From Candidatus Humimonas hydrogenitrophica (GTDB lineage Bacteria > Gemmatimonadota > Gemmatimonadetes > Palauibacterales > Palauibacteraceae): a stretch of DNA of 64,000 bases. Shown piece after piece: positions 51,748 through 62,198 of this stretch. The stretch is taken from assembly GCA_947581615.1 (NCBI GenBank), contig CANPVD010000104.1, positions 1 through 64,000 of the forward strand, read 5' to 3'. Under the pieces are notes generated by a model that did no database searches, had not been told where the DNA came from, and saw nothing but the letters and a program-made list of their open reading frames with translations. Every line of letters begins with the position of its first letter. Within the stretch, counting starts at the first letter, position 1. Both the position numbers and the translations under genes were made by a program.

Positions 51748-54390
51748 TCAAGCCGGAGCCGCGCCCGACGCCGCCCCGACCGCCGGCGATCTTTCCACCC
51801 GTTCGAAACGGAACTCCTCTTGGTCGGGGCCCGCCACGTCCACCCGGATCGTGTCGCCGTCCTCGAACTCGCCCTCGAGGAACGCCAGGGCCAGCGGGTT
51901 CTCCAGGCGCCGCTGGATGACCCGCTTGAGCGGACGCGCACCGAAGGCCGGGTCGTAGCCCTCCTCGGCCAGGCGACGACGGGCTGGCTCGCTCACCTCC
52001 AGCGCCACCTCACGTTCGGCGAGGCGCTCGTTGACCCGTTCCAGCAGCAGCTCGACGATCCTGTCGAGATCCTCCCGGCTCAGCGGACGATACACCAGGA
52101 TGTCGTCCACCCGGTTGAGGAACTCGGGCTTGAAGTGGTCGTGCAGGCGCTCCCGAACGCGGTGGGTCACCGCCTCCCAGTCGTCTCCGCGCCGGGCCGC
52201 GTCGAGAATGGCGTCGCTCCCGATGTTGCTCGTCATGATGAGGACCGTGTTACGGAAATCCACGGTCCGCCCCTGCCCGTCCGTCAGCCGTCCGTCGTCC
52301 AGGATCTGCAGGAGGACGTTGAAGGCGTCCGGGTGCGCCTTCTCGATCTCATCGAACAGGATCACGCTGTAGGGGCGTCGTCGGACCTGCTCGGTGAGCT
52401 GCCCCCCCTCCTCGTAGCCCACGTAGCCGGGAGGTGCGCCGATGAGCCGTGCCACGGCGTGCCGCTCCATGTACTCCGACATGTCGAGGCGCACCATGGC
52501 GTCCTCATCGTCGAACAGGAACTCGGCCAGGGCGCGGGCGGTCTCGGTCTTCCCCACCCCGGTCGGGCCCAGGAAGATGAAGCTCCCGATCGGCCGGTCG
52601 GGGTCCTGGAGACCGGCGCGGCTTCGCCGGACCGCGTTGGCAACGGCCGCGATGGCCTCCTTCTGGTCCACCACCCGCTCGTGCAGATGGTCCTCGAGGT
52701 GGGCGAGACGGTCGCGCTCGGACTCCAGCATTCGCGAGACCGGGATCCCGGTCCACGCGGCCACCACCTCGGCGATGTCCTGGGGCCCGACCTCCTCCGC
52801 CAGGAAGGCCGTGTCGGACTGCAACTCCCCGAGCCTCTCCTCGGCGCTCCCGAGCTCGCGCCGCGCCTCCGGAATGCGTCCGTGGGTGATCTCGGCGGTC
52901 CGCTGGAGGTCTCCCTCCCGGCGGGCCTGCTCGGACTCGAGGGTGAGCTCCTCGATCTGGCGCTTGAGGTCGCGCACGCGCTCGATGGCTTCCTTCTCCG
53001 CCATCCACCTGGCCTTCATGCCGGCCAGCCGTTCCCGGAGCTCGGACAGCTCGGCCTCGAGGGCCTCGAGCCGCCCGCGGCTCTTCGGGTCGTCCTCTCC
53101 GCGCAGCGCTTCGCGCTCGATCTCGAGCTGGGTGACGCGCCGGTCGACCTCGTCGATCTCCTCGGGCATGGAGTCGATCTCGATCCTCAGGCGGGACGCG
53201 GCTTCGTCCACGAGGTCGATGGCCTTGTCCGGCAGGAACCGGCCCCCGATGTAGCGGTCCGACAGCCTGGCCGCGGCCACCAGGGCCGGGTCGGTGATGC
53301 GCACGCCGTGATGGACCTCGTATCGCTCCTTGAGCCCGCGGAGGATGGCCAGCGTCTCGTCGACGGACGGCTCGGGCACGAACACGGGCTGGAAGCGGCG
53401 CTCCAGGGCCGGGTCCTTCTCGATGTTCCGGCGGTACTCGTCGAGCGTGGTCGCCCCGATCATGCGGAGCTCGCCCCGGGCCAGCGGCGGCTTGAGCATG
53501 TTGCCGGCGTCCACCGCTCCCTCGGCCGAGCCCGCCCCTACGATCGTGTGCATCTCGTCGATGAACACGATGTAGCGTCCCCCGGACTCGGTGATCTCCT
53601 TGAGGGCGGCCTTGAAGCGCTCTTCGAACTCGCCACGGTACTTGGCACCGGCGAGCATGGCGGCGATGTCGAGCTGTACGAGCCGCTTGTCTCGGAGCGA
53701 CTCGGGCACGTCGCCCTCGACGATCCTCTGGGCGAGCCCCTCGACGATCGCCGTCTTTCCGACGCCCGCCTCCCCGATGAGGACGGGATTGTTCTTGGTG
53801 CGCCGGGTCAGCACCTGCATGACCCGACGGATCTCCGCGTCCCGGCCGATGACGGGATCCAGCTTGCCGGACGCCGCCCGGGCGGTGAGGTCGATACCGT
53901 AACGCTCCAGCGCCCGGTACTTCCCCTCGGGATCCTGGTCGGTCACCCGATGCGGCCCCCGTACGTCCGCGACCGCCTTCCCCAGCGCGTCGGGATCCGC
54001 GCCGGCCGACTCGAGAAGGTCGGACGTGGTGCTCGCCTTGCGGCCGGCCAGCGCGAGGAGGAGGTGCTCGGTCGAGACGTAGGCGTCCTCCATCCCGCGC
54101 GCCGCCTCGTCGGCCTCGTCCAGCACGCGGGACAGCTCGCGGCTGATCTGGGGGCTCGACCCGCTCTGCACCGGGAGCCGTGCCAGGGCCTCCTCGACCG
54201 ACTGGCGCAGCGCTGCTAGCCGCACCCCCACCCGCTCCAGGATGGGCCCGACGACTCCCTCCTTCTGGGCCAGGAGCGCGGCGAGGAGATGCACGTCCTC
54301 GACCGCCGGGTTCTCTCGGTGCCGCGCCAGCTCGCCGGCCTCCTGGAGGGCCTCGCGGGCCCGCACCGTCAGTCGATCGAACGAGATCAT
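51748..54390 (-). CDS. clpB: ClpB disaggregase
   Basis: Hexameric AAA+ chaperone that rescues aggregated proteins with DnaK. 880 residues: N-terminal repeat domain, first ATPase ([20 protein letters not shown]), coiled-coil M domain of about 120 residues, second ATPase ([18 protein letters not shown]) and C-terminal domain ([18 protein letters not shown]). The M domain separates it from ClpA/ClpC. It follows hsp20 closely, as a stress unit. Confidence 0.97.
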   Translation of the reverse strand: MISFDRLTVRAREALQEAGELARHRENPAVEDVHLLAALLAQKEGVVGPILERVGVRLAALRQSVEEALARLPVQSGSSPQISRELSRVLDEADEAARGMEDAYVSTEHLLLALAGRKASTTSDLLESAGADPDALGKAVADVRGPHRVTDQDPEGKYRALERYGIDLTARAASGKLDPVIGRDAEIRRVMQVLTRRTKNNPVLIGEAGVGKTAIVEGLAQRIVEGDVPESLRDKRLVQLDIAAMLAGAKYRGEFEERFKAALKEITESGGRYIVFIDEMHTIVGAGSAEGAVDAGNMLKPPLARGELRMIGATTLDEYRRNIEKDPALERRFQPVFVPEPSVDETLAILRGLKERYEVHHGVRITDPALVAAARLSDRYIGGRFLPDKAIDLVDEAASRLRIEIDSMPEEIDEVDRRVTQLEIEREALRGEDDPKSRGRLEALEAELSELRERLAGMKARWMAEKEAIERVRDLKRQIEELTLESEQARREGDLQRTAEITHGRIPEARRELGSAEERLGELQSDTAFLAEEVGPQDIAEVVAAWTGIPVSRMLESERDRLAHLEDHLHERVVDQKEAIAAVANAVRRSRAGLQDPDRPIGSFIFLGPTGVGKTETARALAEFLFDDEDAMVRLDMSEYMERHAVARLIGAPPGYVGYEEGGQLTEQVRRRPYSVILFDEIEKAHPDAFNVLLQILDDGRLTDGQGRTVDFRNTVLIMTSNIGSDAILDAARRGDDWEAVTHRVRERLHDHFKPEFLNRVDDILVYRPLSREDLDRIVELLLERVNERLAEREVALEVSEPARRRLAEEGYDPAFGARPLKRVIQRRLENPLALAFLEGEFEDGDTIRVDVAGPDQEEFRFERVERSPAVGAASGAAPA

Positions 54391-54445
54391 CGCTCAGCTC
54401 CCCGGTGTACCCGGATCTGGATGGACCCCCGGCCCGCGCCCGATC

Positions 54446-54958
54446 TCACTCGATCTCGACCTCGCGGGACTCGACCGTGCCCTTGCGTGGCAGGGCGATC
54501 TCCAGCACCCCCTCCACGAGCCGGGCGCGGATCGCGTCCACGTCCACGTCCGCCGGGAGACGAAGGGACCGACGGAAGCGCCCGTGCGAGCGCTCCGCGC
54601 GCAGGACCTCCGAGCCCTCGGGCAGGGCCGGCCGCTCGCGCTCGCCCGCCACGACCAGCTCGTCTCCCACCGTGGTGACGTCCACGGCTTCCCGATCGAC
54701 GCCCGGGAGGTCGACGTAGACGCGGTAGCCGCGATCTGCGGTCCGCACCAGATCCAGCCGGGGGCCTCGGGCCGAGACCGGCGGAAACTGTCGCACGCCT
54801 TCGATCACGTCCTCGACCACCTGCTGCATGTCCGAGAACGCTTCGCTCCAGGCACTCCGGGACTTCCGGCCGCGGCCGTCGCCCTCCGCTCCCTCTTCGG
54901 CGGCCGCCTCCTGCTCACCGGTCTCGACGTCCGGCGCCTCCGTGCGTTCCTCGTCCAT
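54446..54958 (-). CDS. Small heat-shock protein Hsp20
   Basis: Holding chaperone of the alpha-crystallin family. 170 residues: acidic N-terminus, then the crystallin domain from about residue 70 (LDLVRTADRGYRVYVDLPGV) ending with VEGVLEIALPRKG. ATG 54958 was chosen because GGAGG lies five bases upstream; a GTG eight codons earlier lacks a site. 55 bases before clpB. No CIRCE or HAIR box was seen. Confidence 0.9.
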   Translation of the reverse strand: MDEERTEAPDVETGEQEAAAEEGAEGDGRGRKSRSAWSEAFSDMQQVVEDVIEGVRQFPPVSARGPRLDLVRTADRGYRVYVDLPGVDREAVDVTTVGDELVVAGERERPALPEGSEVLRAERSHGRFRRSLRLPADVDVDAIRARLVEGVLEIALPRKGTVESREVEIE

Positions 54959-55377
54959 GCTGGCCTCCGGGGCTTCGCCCACCTTCGATCGCCGGGGAGG
55001 AGTCCCTGTCGGACCGCCCCCGCCGGCCGCTCATGGTGCCCGAGGAGGGGCAAGACACGTGCCCTCGAAGGCTCGCCGGGAAGGGGCCGAAAGGGCACGC
55101 CGACGGGAAAGTCACGCCGATCAGGCGTGGCCTGCCGCGACCCGGCGGCCCCTTCCATGTCAGATCGGCAGGCTCCCTGAACGCCGCCCGGAGGCCGCCG
55201 GGCCGGCGGGCCGCGGGACGGCGGGAGTCGGCCCGTCGGCGCCGGCTCGCTTGACAGCCCGCGAGGCGAGCGGGTAGCCTCCACCCTGTCCCGGCATCGC
55301 CCATCGGTTCCGGCCGCGTCGCGCGGTGGGTGCGCGGTGTCCCGTCGCGGCTTCCAACCTGGATTCGCATCGTAGAG
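54959..55377. other. 419-base divergent intergenic region
   Basis: Between hsp20 (-) and the lipoprotein-mla operon (+). It holds the TTGACA promoter listed separately and G/C-rich inverted repeats around 55190-55230. No gene is supported. Confidence 0.5.
55251..55280 (+). promoter_or_regulatory. Candidate promoter of the mla operon
   Basis: Consensus -35 TTGACA (55251-55256), 18 bases, TAGCCT (55275-55280); leader about 90 bases. Confidence 0.55.
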
Positions 55378-55803
55378 ATGAGCAGCGAGACCGAGGCCCC
55401 GCGAGAGCGCCCGGTCCGGGGACCGGAGCGGCTTCGTCGCGAGACGCCCGCGGCGACCGTGGCGTTGATGGCGCTGCTCGCGGGAGTCTCCTGCGGCGGT
55501 CCGTCCTCCGCGGCCCCCGGAGTCCTCCCGGAGTCCACCTACGTGCAGGTGATGGCCCGACTCTCGCTGACCGATTCGCTCCTGGCTCCCGCCGAGTATA
55601 CTCCTCCGACGGACCTGAACCGGGATTCGGCTCGCGCCCTCGTCCTGCGTCGCTGGGGCGTGGCCGACAGCGCCCTGATGTCCTACGCGGCCCGGCTCGG
55701 GGACGACCCCGGCCGGCTCAAGGACGTGTGGAACCGCGTCCGGACCGTGGCCGACTCCCTGGCCCGCGCCGGGTGGACCCCCGCCCCGGCGGAGGCACGA
55801 TGA
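55378..55803 (+). CDS. Small lipoprotein heading the mla operon
   Basis: 141 residues. A basic head, hydrophobic stretch and lipobox (LMALLAGVSCGG), then a helical domain: STYVQVMARLSLTDSLL, STARALVLRRWGV-like and RLKDVWNRVRTVADSLARAGW. Not recognised. Its stop overlaps the mlaE start (ATGA), so it is probably part of the phospholipid transport system or its envelope surroundings. Confidence 0.72.
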   Translation: MSSETEAPRERPVRGPERLRRETPAATVALMALLAGVSCGGPSSAAPGVLPESTYVQVMARLSLTDSLLAPAEYTPPTDLNRDSARALVLRRWGVADSALMSYAARLGDDPGRLKDVWNRVRTVADSLARAGWTPAPAEAR

Positions 55804-56678
55804 ACGAGGACGGCGACAGCAGCCCGACGGACGGATCGGCCGCGGACACCCTCCGCGACGGGCACGAGCGGGCGGCGATCCCGGACGATGTCGAGGCACC
55901 CGGCCCCGCCTGGCTGCGGGCCCTGGGCCGCTTCGGCATCGGCGTGGCGCGCCACGCCGGCCGCAGCGCGATCCTCATCGCGGCGACCGTGCGGGCCCTG
56001 GGCCAGCCGCGGCGCTACCTGCACGAGACCTTCGTCCAGGCCAAGCGGATCGGCGTGGACAGCCTGGGGCTGGTGATCCTGGTGGCGGCCCTCAGCGGTG
56101 CGGTCCTCGCCCAGCAGACGGGGTACCAGTTCACGACCCTTCCCATGTGGGTGGTGGGCGAAGGCGTGGTGTCCGGCATGATCACGGAGCTCGGCCCGGT
56201 GCTGACCGCCATCATCCTGGCGGGACGCGTAGGCGCCGGAATGGGAGCCGAGCTGGGCACGATGCGCGTCACCGACCAGATCGACGCGCTTCGGACACTG
56301 AACCGGGACCCCGTGCTCGAGCTGATCGTGCCGCGCGTGCTGGCGGGAATCATCGTCATGATCCCGCTCGTCGTCCTGGCCAACGCGGCCGGGATCTTCA
56401 GCGGCTGGCTGACCGGGATCACCCTGCTGCCGATGACGACGCACCAGTACGTCTACGGAGCCCGGGCCATCTACCATTCGGCCCAGCTCGTGCTATCACT
56501 GGTCAAGGCCCTGGCCTTCGGCTTCGCCGTCAGCTTCATCGGTTGCTACGTCGGCATCCAGGCCCAGGGAGGAGCCGCCGGGGTCGGGCGGACCACCACG
56601 AACGCCGTGGTGTCCATCATCGTGGCCATCATGGTGCTGGACGTGCTGCTGGCGCCCATCTACCGGGCGGTCTCGTGA
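55800..56678 (+). CDS. mlaE: Mla-type ABC transporter permease
   Basis: Permease of an MCE-type phospholipid transporter that keeps outer-membrane lipid asymmetry. 292 residues: hydrophilic head of about 90, then five to six helices. Family stretches LAQQTGYQFTTLPMWVVGEG and ILAGRVGAGMGAELGTMRVTDQIDAL are clear. Followed by the ATPase after 28 bases. Confidence 0.93.
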   Translation: MNEDGDSSPTDGSAADTLRDGHERAAIPDDVEAPGPAWLRALGRFGIGVARHAGRSAILIAATVRALGQPRRYLHETFVQAKRIGVDSLGLVILVAALSGAVLAQQTGYQFTTLPMWVVGEGVVSGMITELGPVLTAIILAGRVGAGMGAELGTMRVTDQIDALRTLNRDPVLELIVPRVLAGIIVMIPLVVLANAAGIFSGWLTGITLLPMTTHQYVYGARAIYHSAQLVLSLVKALAFGFAVSFIGCYVGIQAQGGAAGVGRTTTNAVVSIIVAIMVLDVLLAPIYRAVS

Positions 56679-56706
56679 GGCCCGGGGCAGCGGAGGACCA
56701 TACGGC

Positions 56707-57456
56707 ATGATCGAGATCCGGAACCTCAAGAAGGTCCTGAACGGCAAGAAGGTGCTGGACGGGATCGACCTGGATGTCCGCGAGGGCGAGACCCTGGTCA
56801 TCATGGGTCCGTCCGGCACGGGAAAGAGCGTGCTCATCAAGCACATCGTCGGCCTGTTCGACCCTGACGCGGGCGACATCCTGGTGGACGGCCTGTCGGT
56901 GATTCGGGCCGGTGGCCGCGAGATCGGCCTCATCCGGTCCAAGATCAGCTACGTGTTCCAGAACTCCGCCCTGTTCGACTCCCTGACCGTGGCGCAAAAC
57001 ATCCGTCTGGGACTGGACGCCGAGCTGTGCGACCGGGAGCCCGAGGAGTGCACGCGGCGGGTGCGGGAGAGCCTGACGCACGTCAACCTGGGGCCCGAGG
57101 TGCTCGGGCTCCTGCCCGCGGAGCTGTCGGGAGGCATGCAGAAGCGCGTCGCCATCGCGCGCTCCATCGTCGGCCGCCGCAAGTACGTGCTCTACGACGA
57201 GCCCACCACGGGCCTCGACCCGGTCAACGCCGCGGTCGTCAACGACCTCATCGCGCGCCTCAAGGAGGAGATCGGTCTCACCAGCGTCGTGGTCACGCAC
57301 GACGTGGAGTCGGCCTTCTTCCTCGGTGACAGGATCGCCCTGCTGGCCGAGGGCAAGATCCAGGCGCTGGGAACGCCCGAGGACATGAAGAACAGCGAGA
57401 ATCCAGCCGTGCAGAGATTCCTTTCCGGCCGCTCCAACCTCACAATGGTGGCATGA
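56707..57456 (+). CDS. mlaF: Mla-type ABC transporter ATPase
   Basis: 249 residues. Walker A GPSGTGKS, Q-loop FQNSALFDSLTV, signature LSGGMQKRVAIARS, Walker B YVLYDEPTTGLD, switch H in VTHD. Complete. ATGA overlap with mlaD. Confidence 0.95.
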   Translation: MIEIRNLKKVLNGKKVLDGIDLDVREGETLVIMGPSGTGKSVLIKHIVGLFDPDAGDILVDGLSVIRAGGREIGLIRSKISYVFQNSALFDSLTVAQNIRLGLDAELCDREPEECTRRVRESLTHVNLGPEVLGLLPAELSGGMQKRVAIARSIVGRRKYVLYDEPTTGLDPVNAAVVNDLIARLKEEIGLTSVVVTHDVESAFFLGDRIALLAEGKIQALGTPEDMKNSENPAVQRFLSGRSNLTMVA

Positions 57457-58379
57457 GAGACCCCGGCCTAAGGACGCAGCACGGCGCCGAGGTGCAGGTC
57501 GGCGTCCTCGTGCTCGTGTCCATCATCGCGCTCGCGTGGGGCGTGGTCTGGCTCAGCGGGAGCGGCATCGGGGGAGGAAGCTTCGCCTTCGCCGTATTCA
57601 CGCCCAACGCCCAGCAGATGACGCCCGGAAGCCGCGTCTACCTGCACGGCGTGGACGTGGGCTCGGTGGACCACGTGGGGCTTGCGAAGGGCGGCGTCGT
57701 CCTGGACGTCTCGGTGAGCCAGACCGTGACCCTGCCGCACGACAGCAAGGCCTTGATCCAGTCCTCCGGCTTCCTCGGTACCCAGACGCTCGTCCTGGAG
57801 CCCGGCAACGCTTCGGAACCCCTGGCCGCGGGCGACACGATCGCGGCCGTGCCGGCTCCCGACCTTCAGACCATGGCCGGCTCGCTCGGAAAAGACGCGC
57901 AGTCGGTCCTGGACCGGACCCGGCGGCTGCTGGCCGACAGCGTGATCGCCGCCATGCACTCCAGCGCCGAGGACCTGTCGGGGACGATGCACGATCTCCG
58001 GGGGCTGGTCGACAGCGAGCGCCAGACCCTGGCATCGCTGATCGAGAGCCTCGACAAGACCTCCTCGCAGCTGGCCGGGGCCACGTCGGGACCCGAGCTC
58101 CGGGAGACGCTCGTCCGGATCGACTCTCTCACGGGACGGCTGCATGAGACGAGCAAGGGCCTGGACGCGTCGAGCCGCTCCCTGGCGTCGATCCTCGAGA
58201 AGGTCGATGGCGGACAGGGCTCTCTGGGCAAGCTCGTGAACGACGCCAACCTGTACGACAAGGTCACGGCGGCGGCGGAGAACATCCAGTCGGCCTCGGA
58301 GGAGATCGCACTGCTCACGAAGGACATTCGCGAGCGCCCCGAGCGCTACCTCAAGGGCCTCAAGTTCTCGGTGTTCTAG
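57453..58379 (+). CDS. mlaD: MCE-domain protein (MlaD type)
   Basis: Membrane-anchored lipid-binding protein forming a ring in the periplasm. 308 residues: one N-terminal helix (VGVLVLVSIIALAWGVVWL), the MCE domain (GSRVYLHGVDVGSVDHV, FLGTQTLVLEPG) to about residue 130, then a long helical stretch that may act as a tunnel or bridge (DSERQTLASLIESLDKTSSQ). mlaC and mlaB are not present, as in many non-proteobacteria. Confidence 0.92.
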   Translation: MRDPGLRTQHGAEVQVGVLVLVSIIALAWGVVWLSGSGIGGGSFAFAVFTPNAQQMTPGSRVYLHGVDVGSVDHVGLAKGGVVLDVSVSQTVTLPHDSKALIQSSGFLGTQTLVLEPGNASEPLAAGDTIAAVPAPDLQTMAGSLGKDAQSVLDRTRRLLADSVIAAMHSSAEDLSGTMHDLRGLVDSERQTLASLIESLDKTSSQLAGATSGPELRETLVRIDSLTGRLHETSKGLDASSRSLASILEKVDGGQGSLGKLVNDANLYDKVTAAAENIQSASEEIALLTKDIRERPERYLKGLKFSVF

Positions 58380-58380
58380 A

Positions 58381-58396
58381 CCCGCGAGGTCGCGGG
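58381..58396. terminator. Small hairpin between convergent mlaD and NIF3-family genes
   Basis: CCCGCG, loop AGGT, CGCGGG, filling nearly the whole 18-base gap between two facing stop codons. Confidence 0.4.
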
Positions 58397-58397
58397 G

Positions 58398-59156
58398 CTA
58401 CAACCCGGTCGGGTTGTCCAGGAAGCTCCATTCCAGACCATACTCCTCGGCCAGGTGCCCGGCCAGCGCCCGCACCCCGAAGGTCTCGGTGGCGTAGTGC
58501 CCCGCATACATGAGATTCATCCCCCACTCCATGGCGTCGTGGTAGGTGTGGTGGGACCCTTCGCCGGTGATGAACGTGTCGAGCCCCTCCGCCCGTGCCT
58601 GAGGGAGGAGCGAGGCAGCCGCTCCGGTCACGATGCCCAGCCGCCGCACGTGGGCCGGACCGCCCGGGACGACGATCGGGCGGGTGCCGCACGCCTTCTC
58701 CAGCCGCTCGGCCAGCTTCTCCCGCGGCAGGTCGGCGGCGGTCCACACGCCGAGGCCCTCGAGCCCCTGGTGCGTCCCGAACCGGCCCTCCACCGGGAAG
58801 CCGAGGGCGCCGGCGAGGAGGACGTTGTTGCCGACGCGGGGGTGCACGTCCAGGGGCAGGTGTGCCGAGTACACGGCGAGATCGGCCTCGAACAGGGCGC
58901 GGAGCCTCCGGTAGCTGCGCCCGGTGACGGGGAGCGGATCGCCCCAGAACAGCCCGTGGTGCACGAGGAGGAGCTGCGCCCCCTGCCCCACGGCCGCCTC
59001 GATCGACTCCTGGCACGCGTCGACCGCGCCCGCGATCCGGTCCACCGGCGAGCGACTGGCCACCTGGAGACCGTTGTAGGCTCCGGCGTAGTCCGGGATC
59101 TCCGCCACGCGCAGGTAGCGGTCCAGGTACTCGATCAGCTCCTTCAGCTCGGCCAT
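58398..59156 (-). CDS. NIF3-family dinuclear metal protein
   Basis: 252 residues of the NIF3/YbgI family (sometimes called GTP cyclohydrolase I type 2). Metal ligands in LLVHHGLFWG, YSAHLPLDVH and FITGEGSHHTYHDAME. It is the short form without the inserted CutA-like domain. Its biochemical role is unsettled. Last gene of hisS-proS-guaA. Confidence 0.9.
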   Translation of the reverse strand: MAELKELIEYLDRYLRVAEIPDYAGAYNGLQVASRSPVDRIAGAVDACQESIEAAVGQGAQLLLVHHGLFWGDPLPVTGRSYRRLRALFEADLAVYSAHLPLDVHPRVGNNVLLAGALGFPVEGRFGTHQGLEGLGVWTAADLPREKLAERLEKACGTRPIVVPGGPAHVRRLGIVTGAAASLLPQARAEGLDTFITGEGSHHTYHDAMEWGMNLMYAGHYATETFGVRALAGHLAEEYGLEWSFLDNPTGL

Positions 59157-59178
59157 GGGATCCTCCCGGTCGAAGGCC

Positions 59179-60723
59179 TCACTCCCACTCGATCGTGGCC
59201 GGGGGCTTGGACGACACGTCGTACACCACCCGGTTGACGCCCGGGACCTCGTTGATCAGGCGGGAGGCGGTGCGCCCCAGCACCTCGTAGGGCATCGGGT
59301 ACCAGTCGGCCGTCATCCCATCCCGGCTGGTCACGGCTCGCAGGGCGACCACGTTCTCGTAGGTGCGCGCGTCGCCCATCACGCCCACCGACCGCACCGG
59401 GAGATGCACGGCGAACGCCTGCCAGATCTCGTCGTACAGCTCCGCGGCCCGGATCTCCTCGAGGTAGATGGCGTCGGCGGCCCGCAACGTCTCGAGCCGA
59501 TCGGCGGTCACCTCTCCCAGGATGCGGATGGCCAGACCGGGGCCCGGGAAGGGGTGTCGACCCACCATCTCCTCGGGGAGTCCCAGCTCCCGACCGACGT
59601 CCCGCACCTCGTCCTTGAACAGCTCCCGCAACGGCTCGACCAGCTCGAACGGGTGGTCGGGCCGCAGCCCACCCACGTTGTGGTGCGACTTGATCGTGGC
59701 TGACGGCCCGCTCACCGAAGTCGACTCGATCACGTCCGGGTACAGCGTGCCCTGTACCAGATAGCGGGCGTCACCGTGGCGGCGGGCCGCCTCCTCGAAC
59801 ACGTCGATGAAGGTGTGACCGATGCGGATCCGCTTCTCCTCCGGGTCCTCGACGCCGCGCAGGCGTTCCAGGAAGCGCGCCGAGGCGTCCACCACCTCGA
59901 GCCGAAACCCGAGGTGCGCTCCGAACACCCGCTGGACCGACTCGCGCTCGCCCTTCCGGAGCAGGCCCGTGTCCACGAAGATGCAGGTCAGTCGATCCCC
60001 GATCGCGCGGTGGACGAGCGCCGCGGCCACCGACGAGTCGACCCCGCCCGACAGGCCGCAGATCACGGTCGCCTCCGGGCCCACCTGCTCCCGGATCGCC
60101 TCCACGCGCGACTCCACGATGCTGCCCGGGGTCCATTCGCCGGCGCACCCGCAGATTCCGAACACGAAGTTCTCGAGGATCTCCTCGCCGCGGGTCGTGT
60201 GGGCCACCTCGGGATGGAACTGGACGCCGTAGATCTCCCGGGTCGCGTGCCGGAAGGCGGCCACGGGGAGGCTCGCGGTCCCGGCCAGGACTTCGAAGCC
60301 CTCGGGCGCCGTCTCGACGTGGTCTCCGTGGCTCATCCACACGGTCGTCGCCTCGCCCGGACCGAAACCCCGGAACAGCCGGTCGGGATCGCGGATCTCC
60401 ATCTGGGCGCGCCCGTACTCCCGTCGCGCCCCGCCCACCACGCGCGCGCCCGCCCACCGTGCCAGGAGCCCCATCCCGTAACAGATGCCCAGCACGGGGA
60501 CTCCCAGCTCCAGGAGGCTCGGGTCGAGGTCCGGCACCCCCTCATCGTAGACGCTGGCGGGACCGCCCGAGAGGATGATCCCGGCCGGACCCCACTGGCG
60601 CACCCACTCCGGCGTGCGGTCGGGTCCGTGGATCTCGCAGTAGACCCGCTGTTCCCGAACGCGGCGGGCGATGAGCCGCGTGAACTGCGACCCGTAGTCG
60701 AGGATGAGGATGCGGTCGGTCAC
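59179..60723 (-). CDS. guaA: GMP synthase (glutamine-hydrolysing)
   Basis: Converts XMP to GMP. 514 residues: class-I amidotransferase with C81 in GICYGMG and the His/Glu pair in [10 protein letters not shown]-pyrophosphatase domain with [12 protein letters not shown]; dimerisation domain ending in the conserved [11 protein letters not shown] 60723 gives the standard start ([12 protein letters not shown]). Confidence 0.97.
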   Translation of the reverse strand: MTDRILILDYGSQFTRLIARRVREQRVYCEIHGPDRTPEWVRQWGPAGIILSGGPASVYDEGVPDLDPSLLELGVPVLGICYGMGLLARWAGARVVGGARREYGRAQMEIRDPDRLFRGFGPGEATTVWMSHGDHVETAPEGFEVLAGTASLPVAAFRHATREIYGVQFHPEVAHTTRGEEILENFVFGICGCAGEWTPGSIVESRVEAIREQVGPEATVICGLSGGVDSSVAAALVHRAIGDRLTCIFVDTGLLRKGERESVQRVFGAHLGFRLEVVDASARFLERLRGVEDPEEKRIRIGHTFIDVFEEAARRHGDARYLVQGTLYPDVIESTSVSGPSATIKSHHNVGGLRPDHPFELVEPLRELFKDEVRDVGRELGLPEEMVGRHPFPGPGLAIRILGEVTADRLETLRAADAIYLEEIRAAELYDEIWQAFAVHLPVRSVGVMGDARTYENVVALRAVTSRDGMTADWYPMPYEVLGRTASRLINEVPGVNRVVYDVSSKPPATIEWE

Positions 60724-60736
60724 GCGCGACTCTCCA

Positions 60737-62197
60737 TCAATAGGCCCGGGCCCACAGGGCCTCGGCGGCGGCGGCCTCTCCACACACCAGGCAGCGCCCG
60801 GGCGACGGATCGGAACGGAACTCCTCGTCGGGGAGGACGCGGATGGTGGCGCCCGTGTCCTCCTTGGCCTTCGCCTCGCATGCCTCCGAGCCACACCAGC
60901 CGGCGTACACGAATCCGCCTTCGCCCTCCATTCGCTCCCGGAACGTTCCGTAGTCATCCAGGCCCCGCACCGAGTGGGCCTCCCGACGTTGCCGGGCGGC
61001 GTCTCGGAGCTCGGCCTGGATGGCATCGACCAGCCGGGGTAGGACGGCGATGGCCTCGGCCTCGCCCAGGAACCGCTTGCGCTCCTCGCCTTCGGGCGTG
61101 AAGCGGCGCACGGCCACCACTTGCTGCCTGGCTACGTCACGCGGTCCGATCTCGACGCGGAGCGGCACCCCCTTGCGCTCCCACTCGTAGAACTTGGCAC
61201 CGGGGTTGAGGGTGTCGCGCGCGTCGACGTGGACCCGGAGCTCTCCGGCGAGGACCGAGCGGAGGCGCTCGGCGGCCTCCAGCACGAGTACACGCTGGTC
61301 CTCGTCCTTCCAGATCGGTACGACCACCACCTGGTGGGGCGCGAGCCGCGGGGGCACGACCAGCCCCTGGTCATCCCCGTGCGTCATGATGAGGCCGCCC
61401 ACCAGCCGCGTGGACACGCCCCACGAGGTATTGAACACGTAGTCGTGCTCACCCTCCTCCGTCTGGAACTGGACCTCGAAGGCCCGCGCGAAGTTCTGGC
61501 CCAGGTAGTGGCTCGTCCCGGCCTGGAGCGCGCGGTTGTCCCGCATCAGGGCCTCGGTCGCGAAGGTACGCTCCGCGCCGGCGAACCGTTCCCCGGGGGT
61601 CTTCTCCCCGGTCACGACCGGCATGGCCATGGTCTCCTCCATGAAGGCGCGGTACACGCCCAGCATGCTCCGCGTCTCCTCGAGCGCCTCCTCGGCCGTG
61701 GCGTGCGCCGTGTGACCCTCCTGCCACAGGAACTCGGTCGTGCGCAGGAAGGGGCGCGTCCGTAGCTCCCAGCGGACCACGTTGGCCCACTGGTTCAGGA
61801 GCATCGGCAGGTCGCGGTAGGACTGGATCCAGTCGGCGACGATGGGCCAGATGATCGCCTCGGACGTCGGGCGCACGACCAGCGGCTCCTCGAGCTCCTT
61901 GCCCCCGCCGCGCGTCACCACGGCGGTCTCCGGGGCGAAGCCCTCCACGTGCTCGGCCTCCTTCTCGAGCGCCGACAGGGGGAGGAAGAGCGGGAAGTAG
62001 GCGTTCTGGTGACCGGTCCGCTTGAAGCGCGCGTCCAGGTCGGCCTGCATCAGCTCCCAGATCCGATAGCCGTACGGACGGATCACCATGCAGCCGCGCA
62101 CGGGCGAGTGCCCGGCCAGCTCGGCCTGCTGCACGATCTCGTTGTACCACGCCGAGAAGTCCTCGGACTGCGGCGTCAGCCGCGTGTCTTCCGCCAT
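60737..62197 (-). CDS. proS: Prolyl-tRNA synthetase, archaeal/eukaryote-like (type 3)
   Basis: Class-II synthetase. 486 residues: motif 2 in [21 protein letters not shown], motif 3 in [17 protein letters not shown]. It lacks the 180-residue editing insert of the E. coli type and has the extra C-terminal zinc-like domain ([22 protein letters not shown]) ending in Tyr. ATG is two bases from the hisS stop. Confidence 0.94.
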   Translation of the reverse strand: MAEDTRLTPQSEDFSAWYNEIVQQAELAGHSPVRGCMVIRPYGYRIWELMQADLDARFKRTGHQNAYFPLFLPLSALEKEAEHVEGFAPETAVVTRGGGKELEEPLVVRPTSEAIIWPIVADWIQSYRDLPMLLNQWANVVRWELRTRPFLRTTEFLWQEGHTAHATAEEALEETRSMLGVYRAFMEETMAMPVVTGEKTPGERFAGAERTFATEALMRDNRALQAGTSHYLGQNFARAFEVQFQTEEGEHDYVFNTSWGVSTRLVGGLIMTHGDDQGLVVPPRLAPHQVVVVPIWKDEDQRVLVLEAAERLRSVLAGELRVHVDARDTLNPGAKFYEWERKGVPLRVEIGPRDVARQQVVAVRRFTPEGEERKRFLGEAEAIAVLPRLVDAIQAELRDAARQRREAHSVRGLDDYGTFRERMEGEGGFVYAGWCGSEACEAKAKEDTGATIRVLPDEEFRSDPSPGRCLVCGEAAAAEALWARAY

Positions 62198-62198
62198 G

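Noticed and set aside
54983-55100. Heat-shock promoter or CIRCE/HAIR element upstream of hsp20
   Set aside because: A CTTGCCC/CCATGA pair can be forced, but spacing and matches are too poor and no inverted repeat of either type is present.
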